Shown here in pieces: positions 1 through 7,510 of a stretch of DNA of 64,000 nt. The stretch covers positions 2,976,001 through 3,040,000 of the forward strand of contig NZ_CP011454.1 in NCBI RefSeq assembly GCF_000695095.2. Reading direction: 5' to 3'. Source of the stretch: Gemmatimonas phototrophica (lineage in GTDB: Bacteria; Gemmatimonadota; Gemmatimonadetes; Gemmatimonadales; Gemmatimonadaceae). The position numbers and the translations under genes were made by a program. The notes beneath the pieces are model-generated. The model was not told where the DNA came from. It saw only the letters and a list, made by a program, of their open reading frames with translations, and did not search any database. Every line of letters begins with the position of its first letter. The stretch's first letter is position 1.

Positions 1-657
1 GAAGCGTTTGCGCCGGCGACCGCTACGTATACGCTGGCCAACTCCAGCGGGGAAAACGCTACCTTGGTGGTTGGCTTCAACACGGCGAACGGTTCAGTCG
101 GCAACTACGCCTTCGGAGCGCTGGCAAGTACGTCGACGTCACTCACCGCGTATGGCATTCCCTCCAACCGGACGCAGGCGGGCGACTTCCATTTTGCCAT
201 CGCCACGTCGGCGACCGTGGATGCGTCATCGTTCCGCATTCTGTTCCAGTACAACCGTGACCTGGCGAACCGCACGCTGACCCTTGGCGCGCCGATGGCC
301 ACCCCCACGCTCACCACCGCTTCGTCGTCGCCCTACACCCGGCTCAAACTGCGCGGGGCGTGGACCAACGAGTACAACGCGTCGTACGGTTGCTCGTTCA
401 CGCAGGGGACCACGACGACGCGCGTCTGGACGGTGTCAGCGACTCGTGGCTACTACGCGTCGCAGCCATCCGAGTATGAGTTGGAGACGCCAGACTTCAG
501 CGGAGTGGCCGGCTTCCAGAACACCTGGGGACTGTTGAGCGGCCAGCAGGTGCAGTGGGCCGTGACCGGTATTGGTCCGATCAGTGGCACGATCGGCGTG
601 ATTGCTGAAGGCACCGCGTACAAAGCCGCCTCGCGCCAGGGCAACATTACACCGTGA
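1..657 (+). CDS. C-terminal part of a secreted protein of unknown function
   Basis: The reading frame is open from the first base of the window and ends with TGA at 655-657, so the start lies outside. About 218 residues are visible. They are rich in Thr, Ser, Ala, Gly and aromatic residues in alternating patterns and poor in Lys and charged residues, which is typical of an exported beta-sandwich or adhesin-like domain. A single Cys is present. I recognise no catalytic motif. A strong hairpin terminator follows 25 bases after the stop, confirming that transcription ends here on this strand. Family unknown; it is the end of a real gene because of codon bias and the terminator. Confidence 0.7.
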   Translation, partial: EAFAPATATYTLANSSGENATLVVGFNTANGSVGNYAFGALASTSTSLTAYGIPSNRTQAGDFHFAIATSATVDASSFRILFQYNRDLANRTLTLGAPMATPTLTTASSSPYTRLKLRGAWTNEYNASYGCSFTQGTTTTRVWTVSATRGYYASQPSEYELETPDFSGVAGFQNTWGLLSGQQVQWAVTGIGPISGTIGVIAEGTAYKAASRQGNITP

Positions 658-681
658 CCTGAACGACGATTGCAGCTCCAA

Positions 682-711
682 GGGCGCCCGGCTTACTCCG
701 GGCGCCCTTTT
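682..711 (+). terminator. Intrinsic terminator after the leading partial gene
   Basis: Perfect 9-bp stem GGGCGCCCG (682-690) with CGGGCGCCC (699-707), 8-base loop, followed directly by TTTT. Classic Rho-independent terminator for the forward gene ending at 657. It also separates that gene from the reverse SprT-like gene ending at 832. Confidence 0.85.
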
Positions 712-831
712 CGTATGCAGCCACCATCCGCTCATGACGGGCGGACTTACCGGCTCAATATCGCGGACGGCGGGTTCTGGTACGGTTGCCGGTGGGATTG
801 TCACCGTTCGCGCCACTGGTGGTCAGGCTAC

Positions 832-1707
832 TCAGCCCGTCTGTTCCTGCCGCTGCCGGCGCCGTTCCAACGGCGTCACATCGCGCCGCGCGGCAGGCGT
901 AATGCCCACTTCACGGGCCTTGTTGCGAAACTCGGGGCCGTGATCCACCGGACGTCCGGTTTCGTGCTGCCATTGATGCACCATTTCGTGCAACAAAGTG
1001 TGCATCGCCTCACGCCATCCATGCCTGGTGATGTGCGACCGCGACATCACAATCTCCGGCTCCAGATGTCGCGAGCCCGGATCGAAGTGCCCAAGCCGCG
1101 TGGCCATCTTGCCGGACAGGCGCAGCGGAATGCTCTTGAGCGTGCCGGCAAACCATTGCGCGTTCAACTGGCGATGCGCCTCGGTGAGTTGAGCGATCAT
1201 GGCCAGGTCGCCCGGCTTGGCGGGTTCCTGCCGTCGGGCCACGGGAGCCCGCTCCACGTCATGCGCCAGAATCACTTCGCGGGCGGCCAGACGCTCCGTC
1301 TTGTTGCGGGCAATCGCAAAGGCCACAATGGCCCGCAGAACCGACTCCGGCGCTTCGGCGTACCCTTCGTTCACCCGCAGGGTGCGACCAATGAGCGACA
1401 CCATGACGGTCCGCGTGCGCATGAGCACCAGTTGCTCCACGCCCCGCAGCCCCATGTCCTGCAGGCGCGAGAACAGGACGGCGGTGCGTGCTCGCAACGC
1501 GGTGCGCCCTCGCGCAAAGCGCGCGTCTTCGCCTTCGGGGGCAGGCGACGGTGCAGCAGGCGCCGGGGTGGGCGCCACTGAAAAGAAGCCGAGCTGCAGA
1601 TCGTCGAAGAGGGACACCTCACCAAATTGGGGGTGCCCCTCTTCAGCGGCAACTGGCGATGGCCAAAACGACGTTCCCTCCGTCGGCAATTGTCCCCCGC
1701 ATCCCAA
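832..1707 (-). CDS. SprT-like zinc metalloprotease-fold protein
   Basis: About 291 residues. The C-terminal half carries the SprT-family zinc signature LLHEMVHQWQHETG followed by a further DHGPEF segment with a third His, the arrangement used to bind Zn in SprT/Spartan proteins. The N-terminal about 100 residues are Ala/Pro-rich and variable. Known members act in DNA-protein crosslink repair or are uncharacterised; the role here is not clear. The reading frame can start with TTG at 1707, 2 bases after the upstream esterase stop (1710), with AGGA immediately before it; a GTG about 54 bases further in is an alternative. It is the last gene of a three-gene reverse operon. The catalytic motif makes the family call safe; the substrate is unknown. 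Confidence 0.75.
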   Translation of the reverse strand: MGCGGQLPTEGTSFWPSPVAAEEGHPQFGEVSLFDDLQLGFFSVAPTPAPAAPSPAPEGEDARFARGRTALRARTAVLFSRLQDMGLRGVEQLVLMRTRTVMVSLIGRTLRVNEGYAEAPESVLRAIVAFAIARNKTERLAAREVILAHDVERAPVARRQEPAKPGDLAMIAQLTEAHRQLNAQWFAGTLKSIPLRLSGKMATRLGHFDPGSRHLEPEIVMSRSHITRHGWREAMHTLLHEMVHQWQHETGRPVDHGPEFRNKAREVGITPAARRDVTPLERRRQRQEQTG

Positions 1708-1709
1708 TC

Positions 1710-2405
1710 CTACGTCGGGGCGACCTCAAGTCGGACCGCATCGACGATGGCCGCCAGCGCCGCAATCTGGTCTCCCGTGATATCGTGCCCAAGTCCCGGA
1801 TAGATCCGCAGGTCCACCAGGGCGCCGAGTTCGGCAAACACGTCGGCCGACCGACGGACCAGATCTTCAGGGATGTGTGTGTCGGCGTCGCCGCAGGCCA
1901 GCACCACCGGCGTGCCATGCAGCGATCCTCGGTCACTGCGCGCGACGGCGGGGTCACCAATAAGTGCCCCCGCCATGGCCACCACGCCGCCAAAACGGGC
2001 GCCGTCCACGGCAGCGCGCGCCGCATACTCCAGTGTGAGACAGGCCCCCTGGGAAAAGCCCACGAGAATGATGCGGTGGTCCGCAATGCCCGCCGAACGC
2101 ACCTGCGCGACGGCCGCCCCCAGCGCCGATAAGGCGCTGGACAGCCACGGTTCGTTCAGCGCTGTCGGCGCGAGAAAGCGCTGGGGATACCAGCTGTTCC
2201 CAATGGCGACGGGCGCGACCAGCGCCGCATCCGTGGCTTTGGCCGCCCGCGCAATGGGGAGCATTCCCTCGGCGCTCCCGCCGCGCCCATGCACCATCAC
2301 CAGGGCATACGCAGCAGTGGCCAGCGGCACACCCGCCACCAGCGGGGAGGCCGCCGCGTGAGGCCCCACCACGACAGCCGCCTCGTTCGGGGTTGGCATA
2401 CTCAT
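1710..2405 (-). CDS. Alpha/beta-hydrolase of the phospholipase/carboxylesterase family (MhqD-like)
   Basis: A 231-residue cytoplasmic serine hydrolase. Visible are the oxyanion-region motif VMVHGRGGSAEG, the nucleophile elbow GFSQGA (Ser), an acidic residue in CGDADTHIP and the catalytic His in GLGHDI, in the order and spacing of the YitV/MhqD carboxylesterase group. The ATG at 2405 overlaps the stop of the preceding dioxygenase gene as ATGA (2402-2405), so the two are translationally coupled. In Bacillus the homologous MhqD esterase and MhqO dioxygenase are both induced by quinones and catechols. By analogy this pair may detoxify or degrade hydroquinone-type compounds. The biochemical substrate is an inference. 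Confidence 0.82.
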   Translation of the reverse strand: MSMPTPNEAAVVVGPHAAASPLVAGVPLATAAYALVMVHGRGGSAEGMLPIARAAKATDAALVAPVAIGNSWYPQRFLAPTALNEPWLSSALSALGAAVAQVRSAGIADHRIILVGFSQGACLTLEYAARAAVDGARFGGVVAMAGALIGDPAVARSDRGSLHGTPVVLACGDADTHIPEDLVRRSADVFAELGALVDLRIYPGLGHDITGDQIAALAAIVDAVRLEVAPT

Positions 2406-3565
2406 TCCGTCGTCTCCACCTGCGGGGTAATCATCAGCCGGCGCCCGGGATGCCCACGCATGCCCGTGTCGCCATCTGTTCCGTCGTACGGCCACGGCGC
2501 GCGATCAATATCCGTGAGGTGCGCGGCAATCTGCTCACGGTGTCCTTCCAGCCACGGCGGAAGTCGCAACGCGCTTCCCGTGGTGGTCACCGGTTCATCG
2601 GTCAGGAAGCCGGGCCCCATGGTTGCGAGTTCCACGATGTGCCCGTCCGGATCTTTGGTATAGATGCTCTTGAAGTACACGCGGTCCATCACTGGCGATA
2701 CATGATGTCCCGCGTCGAGCAGTCGCTCGCGGAACAGCAGTTGTGTGTCCTCGTCGGCGACGGCCAGCGCGTAATGGTGCCCCTGCCCCGTGCCCATGTG
2801 GGCGCGACGGTCGGTGGCGGGGCGCTCAAGATACGTGATGAGGGAGCCCGGGCGCGCGTCGGCCGTGCCCCAGTACCAGTGTCTGGTGCCGGGATCGTCG
2901 AAGTTTTCCGTCATCTTTACACGGGCCATGCCGAGGGTGTGCCCAAGGAATTCGTGCGTGCGCTCGATGTTGGCCGTCATGGCCGTAATGTGGTGCATGC
3001 CGCGCGTGAGTTGCATGGCCGCGTCGATCGTCGTGACGGGCTCCGGCCATGTGATGGATTCAATGGCGGCTTCGTCCCGCCCGCCACGCACTTTTTCAGC
3101 GGGGGGCGTGTGCGAGGCAGTGACCCCGACCTGCTCATCCCACCACAGGCCGGGCCCGTCGGTGGCAATCTCCACGATCTGGCCATCGGGATCGCGCACG
3201 TACAGACTGGTGAAGTAGTTGCGGTCATACGGGCCAATCACCCGCAGGCCAAGGTCGGCAAGCCGCCGCTTCCAGCGCAGCAGCGCATCGCGATCGGCGA
3301 CGCGCAGCGCAAAGTGATGAGTGCCACCAATACCGGTACGACCGCGCGGTGCCCTGGGCCATTCGAAGAAGGTGACGACGGTCCCTGCGCTGCCGGTCTC
3401 GTTGGCAAAGTACAGGTGGTAGCTGCCCGGATCGTCGAAATTGACGGTGGTCTTCACCAGGCGCAGCCCCAGTACACGCGCATAAAAATCGACCGTGCGC
3501 TGGGCATTGCTGGCCACGAGGGTGACGTGGTGCAGGCCGAGAATGGCGGAACTGGTGGGGTGCAT
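2402..3565 (-). CDS. Ring-cleaving dioxygenase with two VOC/glyoxalase domains (MhqO-like)
   Basis: A 387-residue protein built of two tandem vicinal-oxygen-chelate modules. Module 1 begins ILGLHHVTLVASN; module 2 begins GMHHITAMTANI. Each has the pattern His at the start of the first strand, a central TGxxHHFAL or QGHHYAL strand and a terminal Glu in the DPDGQIVE or DPDGHIVE strand, giving the His-His-Glu Fe(II) site. The length matches the MhqO/LinE-like hydroquinone dioxygenases. The ATG at 3565 was chosen because AGGAG lies 7 bases upstream; an in-frame ATG 33 bases earlier lacks this. It is first gene of the operon with the esterase (4-base overlap) and SprT-like gene. Substrate inferred from family only. 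Confidence 0.83.
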   Translation of the reverse strand: MHPTSSAILGLHHVTLVASNAQRTVDFYARVLGLRLVKTTVNFDDPGSYHLYFANETGSAGTVVTFFEWPRAPRGRTGIGGTHHFALRVADRDALLRWKRRLADLGLRVIGPYDRNYFTSLYVRDPDGQIVEIATDGPGLWWDEQVGVTASHTPPAEKVRGGRDEAAIESITWPEPVTTIDAAMQLTRGMHHITAMTANIERTHEFLGHTLGMARVKMTENFDDPGTRHWYWGTADARPGSLITYLERPATDRRAHMGTGQGHHYALAVADEDTQLLFRERLLDAGHHVSPVMDRVYFKSIYTKDPDGHIVELATMGPGFLTDEPVTTTGSALRLPPWLEGHREQIAAHLTDIDRAPWPYDGTDGDTGMRGHPGRRLMITPQVETTE

Positions 3566-3593
3566 AGACGGTCTCCTGCCCAAAGGCGGCATA

Positions 3594-3621
3594 TACATAT
3601 CTCACTACTAAACTATATCAA
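3594..3621 (-). promoter_or_regulatory. Candidate promoter of the dioxygenase operon
   Basis: This is a locally AT-rich island (about 3590-3630) in GC-rich DNA between two divergent genes. Read on the reverse strand it has TTGATA (3621-3616), a 16-base spacer and TATGTA (3599-3594), 28 bases before the dioxygenase ATG. The match to sigma-70 consensus is partial. The same island contains imperfect symmetry (GATATAG / GAGATATG), which could bind a MarR- or TetR-type repressor. No regulator gene is adjacent. Confidence 0.35.
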
Positions 3622-3666
3622 ATCTTAGCCTTGGCAACTGTTTCCGGCACGAATTACTTCTTGGCT

Positions 3667-5571
3667 ATGACGCCGCATTCACCTGCTCCGTTGCCGGCCG
3701 GTCTGGCCGCCAGTTTCGACACCGTGCGGCCGTTGGGGGCTGGTGGAATGGGGGCGGTGTGGCTGGTACGCGACCGGTTTCTCGATCGGCTCGTGGCCCT
3801 CAAGGTTCTGCATGCGGACCACTCGGGGCCAGAGGAGCGCGAGCGCTTCCTGCGCGAGGCCCGCACCAGCGCACGGCTTGAGCATCCGCACATTATCGAC
3901 GTGTACCGCGCGGACGAGACCGATGGCGTGGTGTGGTTCTCGATGCGCTACATCAACGGCGAATCGGTTGGCGACCGGCTGCGCGATCGCGGCCCCATGG
4001 CCGTGGCCGACACGCTGCGCGTGCTGCGGGAAGTGTCCTGGGGGCTCGCATACGCGCATGCGCGCGGCGTCGTGCACCGCGACATCAAGCCGGACAACAT
4101 TCTGCTCGACCGGGATTCCGGTCGGGCCGTGGTGACGGACTTCGGCATTTCGCGCGATGCGGCCGACGCATCGAATCTCACGATGGTGGGCAACGTGCTG
4201 GGCTCGGTGCACTACATGAGCCCCGAGCAGGCCGCGGGTGAAGACGTGGATGGTCGCAGTGATGTGTACGCACTGGGCTGTGTGGCGTACCACATGCTGG
4301 CCGGCGCGCCGCCGTTCGACGGGACCGCGCAGTCGGTCCTCGTGGCGCATGTCACCAAGCAGCCGCCGTCACTTGCGACATTGCCGCAGATCCCCACCGA
4401 ACTTGCGCTGTTGGTGAACCGCTGCCTGCATAAATCCCCCGGTGAACGCCCGGCCAGCGCCGATCACTTGGCGAGTGCCTTTGACGCGCTGATGCGTGAC
4501 GCCGAGGAGCAGGCACAGGCCTCGGCCGACGCGGCACCGGGTGGTGTGCTTTCGGAGAATGAAGCGCGCGTGGTGTGGCAGCGCGCCGCGCAGCTGCAGG
4601 CAGAAGCGGCGCACCGCATGGAACGACGGGCGGCGCTCGAGAGTGCGCGCATCAGCGGCGAACAGACCGCTGTCGTGACCGACGAGGCGTATCGAGTGCG
4701 CGACGTCGAGGCAGCGGCGGTGGAAGCGGGCATTTCCCGTCAATACGTCGCGATTGCCCTCGCGGAGTTGCGTGCCAATCCCGGGTCGGCGGCACTGGCC
4801 GATCCCATCTCGGAGCGTGCGGACCGGCGGACCACTTTGCTCATGGGCACCGCCGACCGCGCGCTCTCGGTGTCGCGGGTCATTCCAGCGTCGCCCAAGG
4901 ATACGTTGCAGGCACTCGGGGCAGTGTTCACGGCCGCCCCCCATGCGTTCACCCTGCAGGACACGGTGAACGGCCACCCGCTCGACGGCGGCATCATGCG
5001 CTTCAAGGTGCCGCGTTTCGTGGAGGCCTATTCAAATCCATTCGCCGGCATGTCCAAGGAGAAGGCGCTGCGCTACCGGCTTGAACAGATCGAATTGTTC
5101 GATCTGAACGTCACGCTGCAGCCACGTGGCACCGCCGCGGCGCCCGCGTGCGAGATCGTGGTGACCGGTGACCTGCGTGCAGGACTCCGGCGCAACGTGA
5201 TGCTCGACCTCGGCATCATGGCCGGCGTGAGCGTCATCGCCAGCGTCAGCACGGCGCTCAAACTCGGCAGCATGTTGAAGGTGCCGGTGCTGAGTGCCGC
5301 TCCCTTGATTGCCGCCGCCGGCGCGGCGGTGCTGGGTACAGCGGCTGTCGTTCTCTGGTACCGGTGGCTCTTCCGCGGCGCGTTGCGCGAGACCTACGAG
5401 GAACTTGGCGGGCTGCTCAAGTCGGTCGAGCAGCAACTCAGTACGCGACGTCTGTTCAGCGGGGAGCGGTCAGCGGCGACGGATGCGGCATCGAACGCGT
5501 CATTGACGTCACCGTGGCGTTCGCCGCAAACCGACCCGTTGATGCCTCGAACGTCCACGCCTGCACCATAA
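3667..5571 (+). CDS. Hanks-type serine/threonine protein kinase with a C-terminal membrane hairpin
   Basis: 634 residues from the ATG at 3667; a TTG at 3631 is an alternative. The kinase domain covers about residues 15-285: glycine loop GAGGMG, invariant Lys46 in VALKVL, catalytic loop HRDIKPDN (Asp139), DFG (158-160) and the APE-equivalent in MSPEQA. A charged helical linker follows, then a conserved-looking segment (about 340-520) without any domain I recognise, then two hydrophobic stretches near residues 520-575 that likely form a membrane hairpin, and a basic/Ser-Thr-Pro tail. There are no PASTA or TPR repeats. It faces the dioxygenase operon divergently. Its 3' end overlaps the convergent metallophosphoesterase gene by 116 bases. 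Kinase activity is well supported; targets are unknown. Confidence 0.88.
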   Translation: MTPHSPAPLPAGLAASFDTVRPLGAGGMGAVWLVRDRFLDRLVALKVLHADHSGPEERERFLREARTSARLEHPHIIDVYRADETDGVVWFSMRYINGESVGDRLRDRGPMAVADTLRVLREVSWGLAYAHARGVVHRDIKPDNILLDRDSGRAVVTDFGISRDAADASNLTMVGNVLGSVHYMSPEQAAGEDVDGRSDVYALGCVAYHMLAGAPPFDGTAQSVLVAHVTKQPPSLATLPQIPTELALLVNRCLHKSPGERPASADHLASAFDALMRDAEEQAQASADAAPGGVLSENEARVVWQRAAQLQAEAAHRMERRAALESARISGEQTAVVTDEAYRVRDVEAAAVEAGISRQYVAIALAELRANPGSAALADPISERADRRTTLLMGTADRALSVSRVIPASPKDTLQALGAVFTAAPHAFTLQDTVNGHPLDGGIMRFKVPRFVEAYSNPFAGMSKEKALRYRLEQIELFDLNVTLQPRGTAAAPACEIVVTGDLRAGLRRNVMLDLGIMAGVSVIASVSTALKLGSMLKVPVLSAAPLIAAAGAAVLGTAAVVLWYRWLFRGALRETYEELGGLLKSVEQQLSTRRLFSGERSAATDAASNASLTSPWRSPQTDPLMPRTSTPAP

Positions 5572-6346
5572 TTTCGGTCGGCGTGGCTTCGATGATGTTG
5601 AGGGCGCTGGGTCGGTGTCCACGCATGCGATTCGACAGCGTGTTCGCGGCGCTTACGAGGAAACGACTGCCCTGACGCTCGACGACCTCAGCGCGCTCTT
5701 CGTGATCGTGTCCGGTGCAGACGACATCGACAGGCATGGTGGCCAACGTATCGAGAACACGGTTGGGCTGCTTGAGCCCCCATCGTTTGGAGAGCCGGCC
5801 GCGCACCACATTGTGGTGCACCACCAGTAGCCGCAGATCGCCGGACGGCGCCTGAGCCAATCGCGAGGCGGCATCTCGCAGTTGCTGCGACGTGAGCCCC
5901 CCTTTCACGCGCCAATCGCGCGGATACCAGGTGAGCGCTTCCGGATTGGTGCCCCACGCGGAATTGAGCCCTACCATCGTGACGCCTGGCACCTGCACCG
6001 TGGGCGACAGGTCCTGATTGATGAACGTCCGATAGCGTTCGTGCACGCGCGAAAATTCGCCGTATCCAAAGGGCGCATGCCACCAGGCGGCATCGTGGTT
6101 GCCAGGCACCGTAATGACCGGTGCGCACGCCTGAAACCGATCCACCAGCGCGCGCGCCGCTTCAAATTCGTGGGTTCGGGCCCGCTGGGAAAAATCCCCT
6201 GAAATGACAATGGCATTCCACCGCTCTTCGCGCGCCAGCGCGAGGGCGGCGTCCACGTGGGCCTGCACAAACGGGCGCCCACAGTGAATGTCGGAGCAAT
6301 GCAGAATGCGCACGCGGGGGGCGTGCGCGGCGTCCACGATCGTCAC
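5456..6346 (-). CDS. Calcineurin-like metallophosphoesterase
   Basis: 296 residues from GTG at 6346. All five metal-ligand blocks are present in order: CSDIHCG (Asp, His), SGDF (Asp), PGNHD (Asn, His), VVHHN (His) and CTGHDHEE (His, His). There is no signal peptide, so it is cytoplasmic; the closest architectural class is the CpdA/Icc-like single-domain phosphodiesterases, but the true substrate (cyclic nucleotide, nucleotide or phospho-lipid) cannot be read from sequence. The start codon lies 3 bases after the stop of the isocitrate dehydrogenase gene, so it is probably expressed by read-through and translational coupling. The last 39 codons, which are Ser/Pro/Arg-rich, lie antisense to the tail of the kinase gene. 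Confidence 0.85.
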   Translation of the reverse strand: MTIVDAAHAPRVRILHCSDIHCGRPFVQAHVDAALALAREERWNAIVISGDFSQRARTHEFEAARALVDRFQACAPVITVPGNHDAAWWHAPFGYGEFSRVHERYRTFINQDLSPTVQVPGVTMVGLNSAWGTNPEALTWYPRDWRVKGGLTSQQLRDAASRLAQAPSGDLRLLVVHHNVVRGRLSKRWGLKQPNRVLDTLATMPVDVVCTGHDHEERAEVVERQGSRFLVSAANTLSNRMRGHRPSALNIIEATPTEIMVQAWTFEASTGRFAANATVTSMTRSMPHPSPLTAPR

Positions 6347-6349
6347 GCG

Positions 6350-7363
6350 TCAGGCCAGCTTCGCAATCACCGCATCGGTGAAGGCATCGGTACCGGCGGT
6401 ACCGCCCAGGTCGCGTGTCAGCACCATGCCCTCGCGAATCGTGGACTCAAACGCATCGCGAATGCGTGTGGCGTTGCTGACATCACCGATGTGCTCAAGC
6501 ATCATGCACGCGGCCAGCACGAGCGCACCGGGATTCGCCACGTTCTTGCCAGCGATATCAGGCGCAGTGCCGTGGACGGCCTCGAAGATCGCCGCGTTCT
6601 TGCCGATGTTGGCCCCCGGGGCCAGCCCCAGTCCGCCCACCAGCCCCGAGATTTCATCGGAGAGGATATCGCCGAACAGGTTGGTGGTGACCACCACGTC
6701 AAACTGTTCAGGGCGCATGACCAGGTGCATGGCCATGGCGTCAATGATGCGCTCTTCGAACTGAATGCGCCCTTCGTATTCTCGTGCGACCATCCGCCCG
6801 ACATCCAGGAACAGCCCCTGCGAGTACTTCAGGATGTTGGCCTTGTGGACGAGCGTCACCTTCTTGCGATCGTGTGCCAGCGCGTACTCGAAGGCGTAGC
6901 GAACAATCCGCTCGCTCCCCTGCCGGGTAATGATGGCGACCGATTCCGCCGCGGCGCGGGGGTCGTCCCCAATGCGGACATAGTGCTCCACCCCGATATA
7001 CAGCCCTTCGGTGTTCTCCCGAATAAGCGTGATATCGATGTTCTCGAAGCGCCCCGGCACGATGGTGCGGGCCGGGCGCACGTTCGCGTACAAGTCAAAC
7101 GTCTTCCGGAGCGCGACGTTGATGGATCGGAATCCTTCGCCGACCGGCGTTTCCAGTGGGCCCTTGAGCGCCACCCGCGTCTGCTTGATGGAATCGAGCG
7201 TAGCGTCCGGAATGGGGTCGTTCCAGCGGGCCACGCCGGCCATCCCGGCGACCTGACGGTCCCAGGAGATGTCGCAACCAGCGGCATCGAGGATGCGGAC
7301 GGTGGCGTCGGCAATCGAGGGACCGATGCCGTCGCCGGGAATTAGGGTAACGGGAGTTGGCAT
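6350..7363 (-). CDS. icd: NAD-type isocitrate dehydrogenase (IDH3-like)
   Basis: 337 residues, a beta-decarboxylating dehydrogenase oxidising isocitrate to 2-oxoglutarate in the TCA cycle. The N-terminus TLIPGDGIGP, the substrate-binding segment RSINVALRKTFDLYANVRP, RENTEGLY, catalytic Lys in VHKANI, the metal-binding NLFGDILSD and the nucleotide loop HGTAPDIAGK are all visible. The LRKTFDLYANVRP segment and overall length match mitochondrial IDH3 subunits and bacterial NAD-dependent enzymes rather than E. coli-type NADP Icd or LeuB. The ATG at 7363 is chosen because the family begins within five residues of TLIPGDG; the frame is open further upstream but that part is not protein-like. A metallophosphoesterase gene follows 3 bases after the stop. 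Confidence 0.88.
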   Translation of the reverse strand: MPTPVTLIPGDGIGPSIADATVRILDAAGCDISWDRQVAGMAGVARWNDPIPDATLDSIKQTRVALKGPLETPVGEGFRSINVALRKTFDLYANVRPARTIVPGRFENIDITLIRENTEGLYIGVEHYVRIGDDPRAAAESVAIITRQGSERIVRYAFEYALAHDRKKVTLVHKANILKYSQGLFLDVGRMVAREYEGRIQFEERIIDAMAMHLVMRPEQFDVVVTTNLFGDILSDEISGLVGGLGLAPGANIGKNAAIFEAVHGTAPDIAGKNVANPGALVLAACMMLEHIGDVSNATRIRDAFESTIREGMVLTRDLGGTAGTDAFTDAVIAKLA

Positions 7364-7449
7364 GGCGAAGCATAGCCACCTCCACGCCCGGCGGGGATCG
7401 GAACGACCGGTCCTAATGAAGACAACGCCCCTCGCCGGATGCGCGTTCA

Positions 7450-7479
7450 TTGACAAGCCACGGTCCCGGAGCGCATATG
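7450..7479 (+). promoter_or_regulatory. Candidate sigma-70 promoter for cstA
   Basis: TTGACA at 7450-7455 is a perfect -35 hexamer; CATATG at 7474-7479 is a weak -10 (3 of 6) after an 18-base spacer. It lies 31 bases before the proposed GTG start of cstA, in the gap between the divergent icd and cstA genes. No CRP-like or other operator was recognised. Confidence 0.35.
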
Positions 7480-7510
7480 GGCACGTCGGTTCCCACCTCT
7501 TCCCCTCCGC

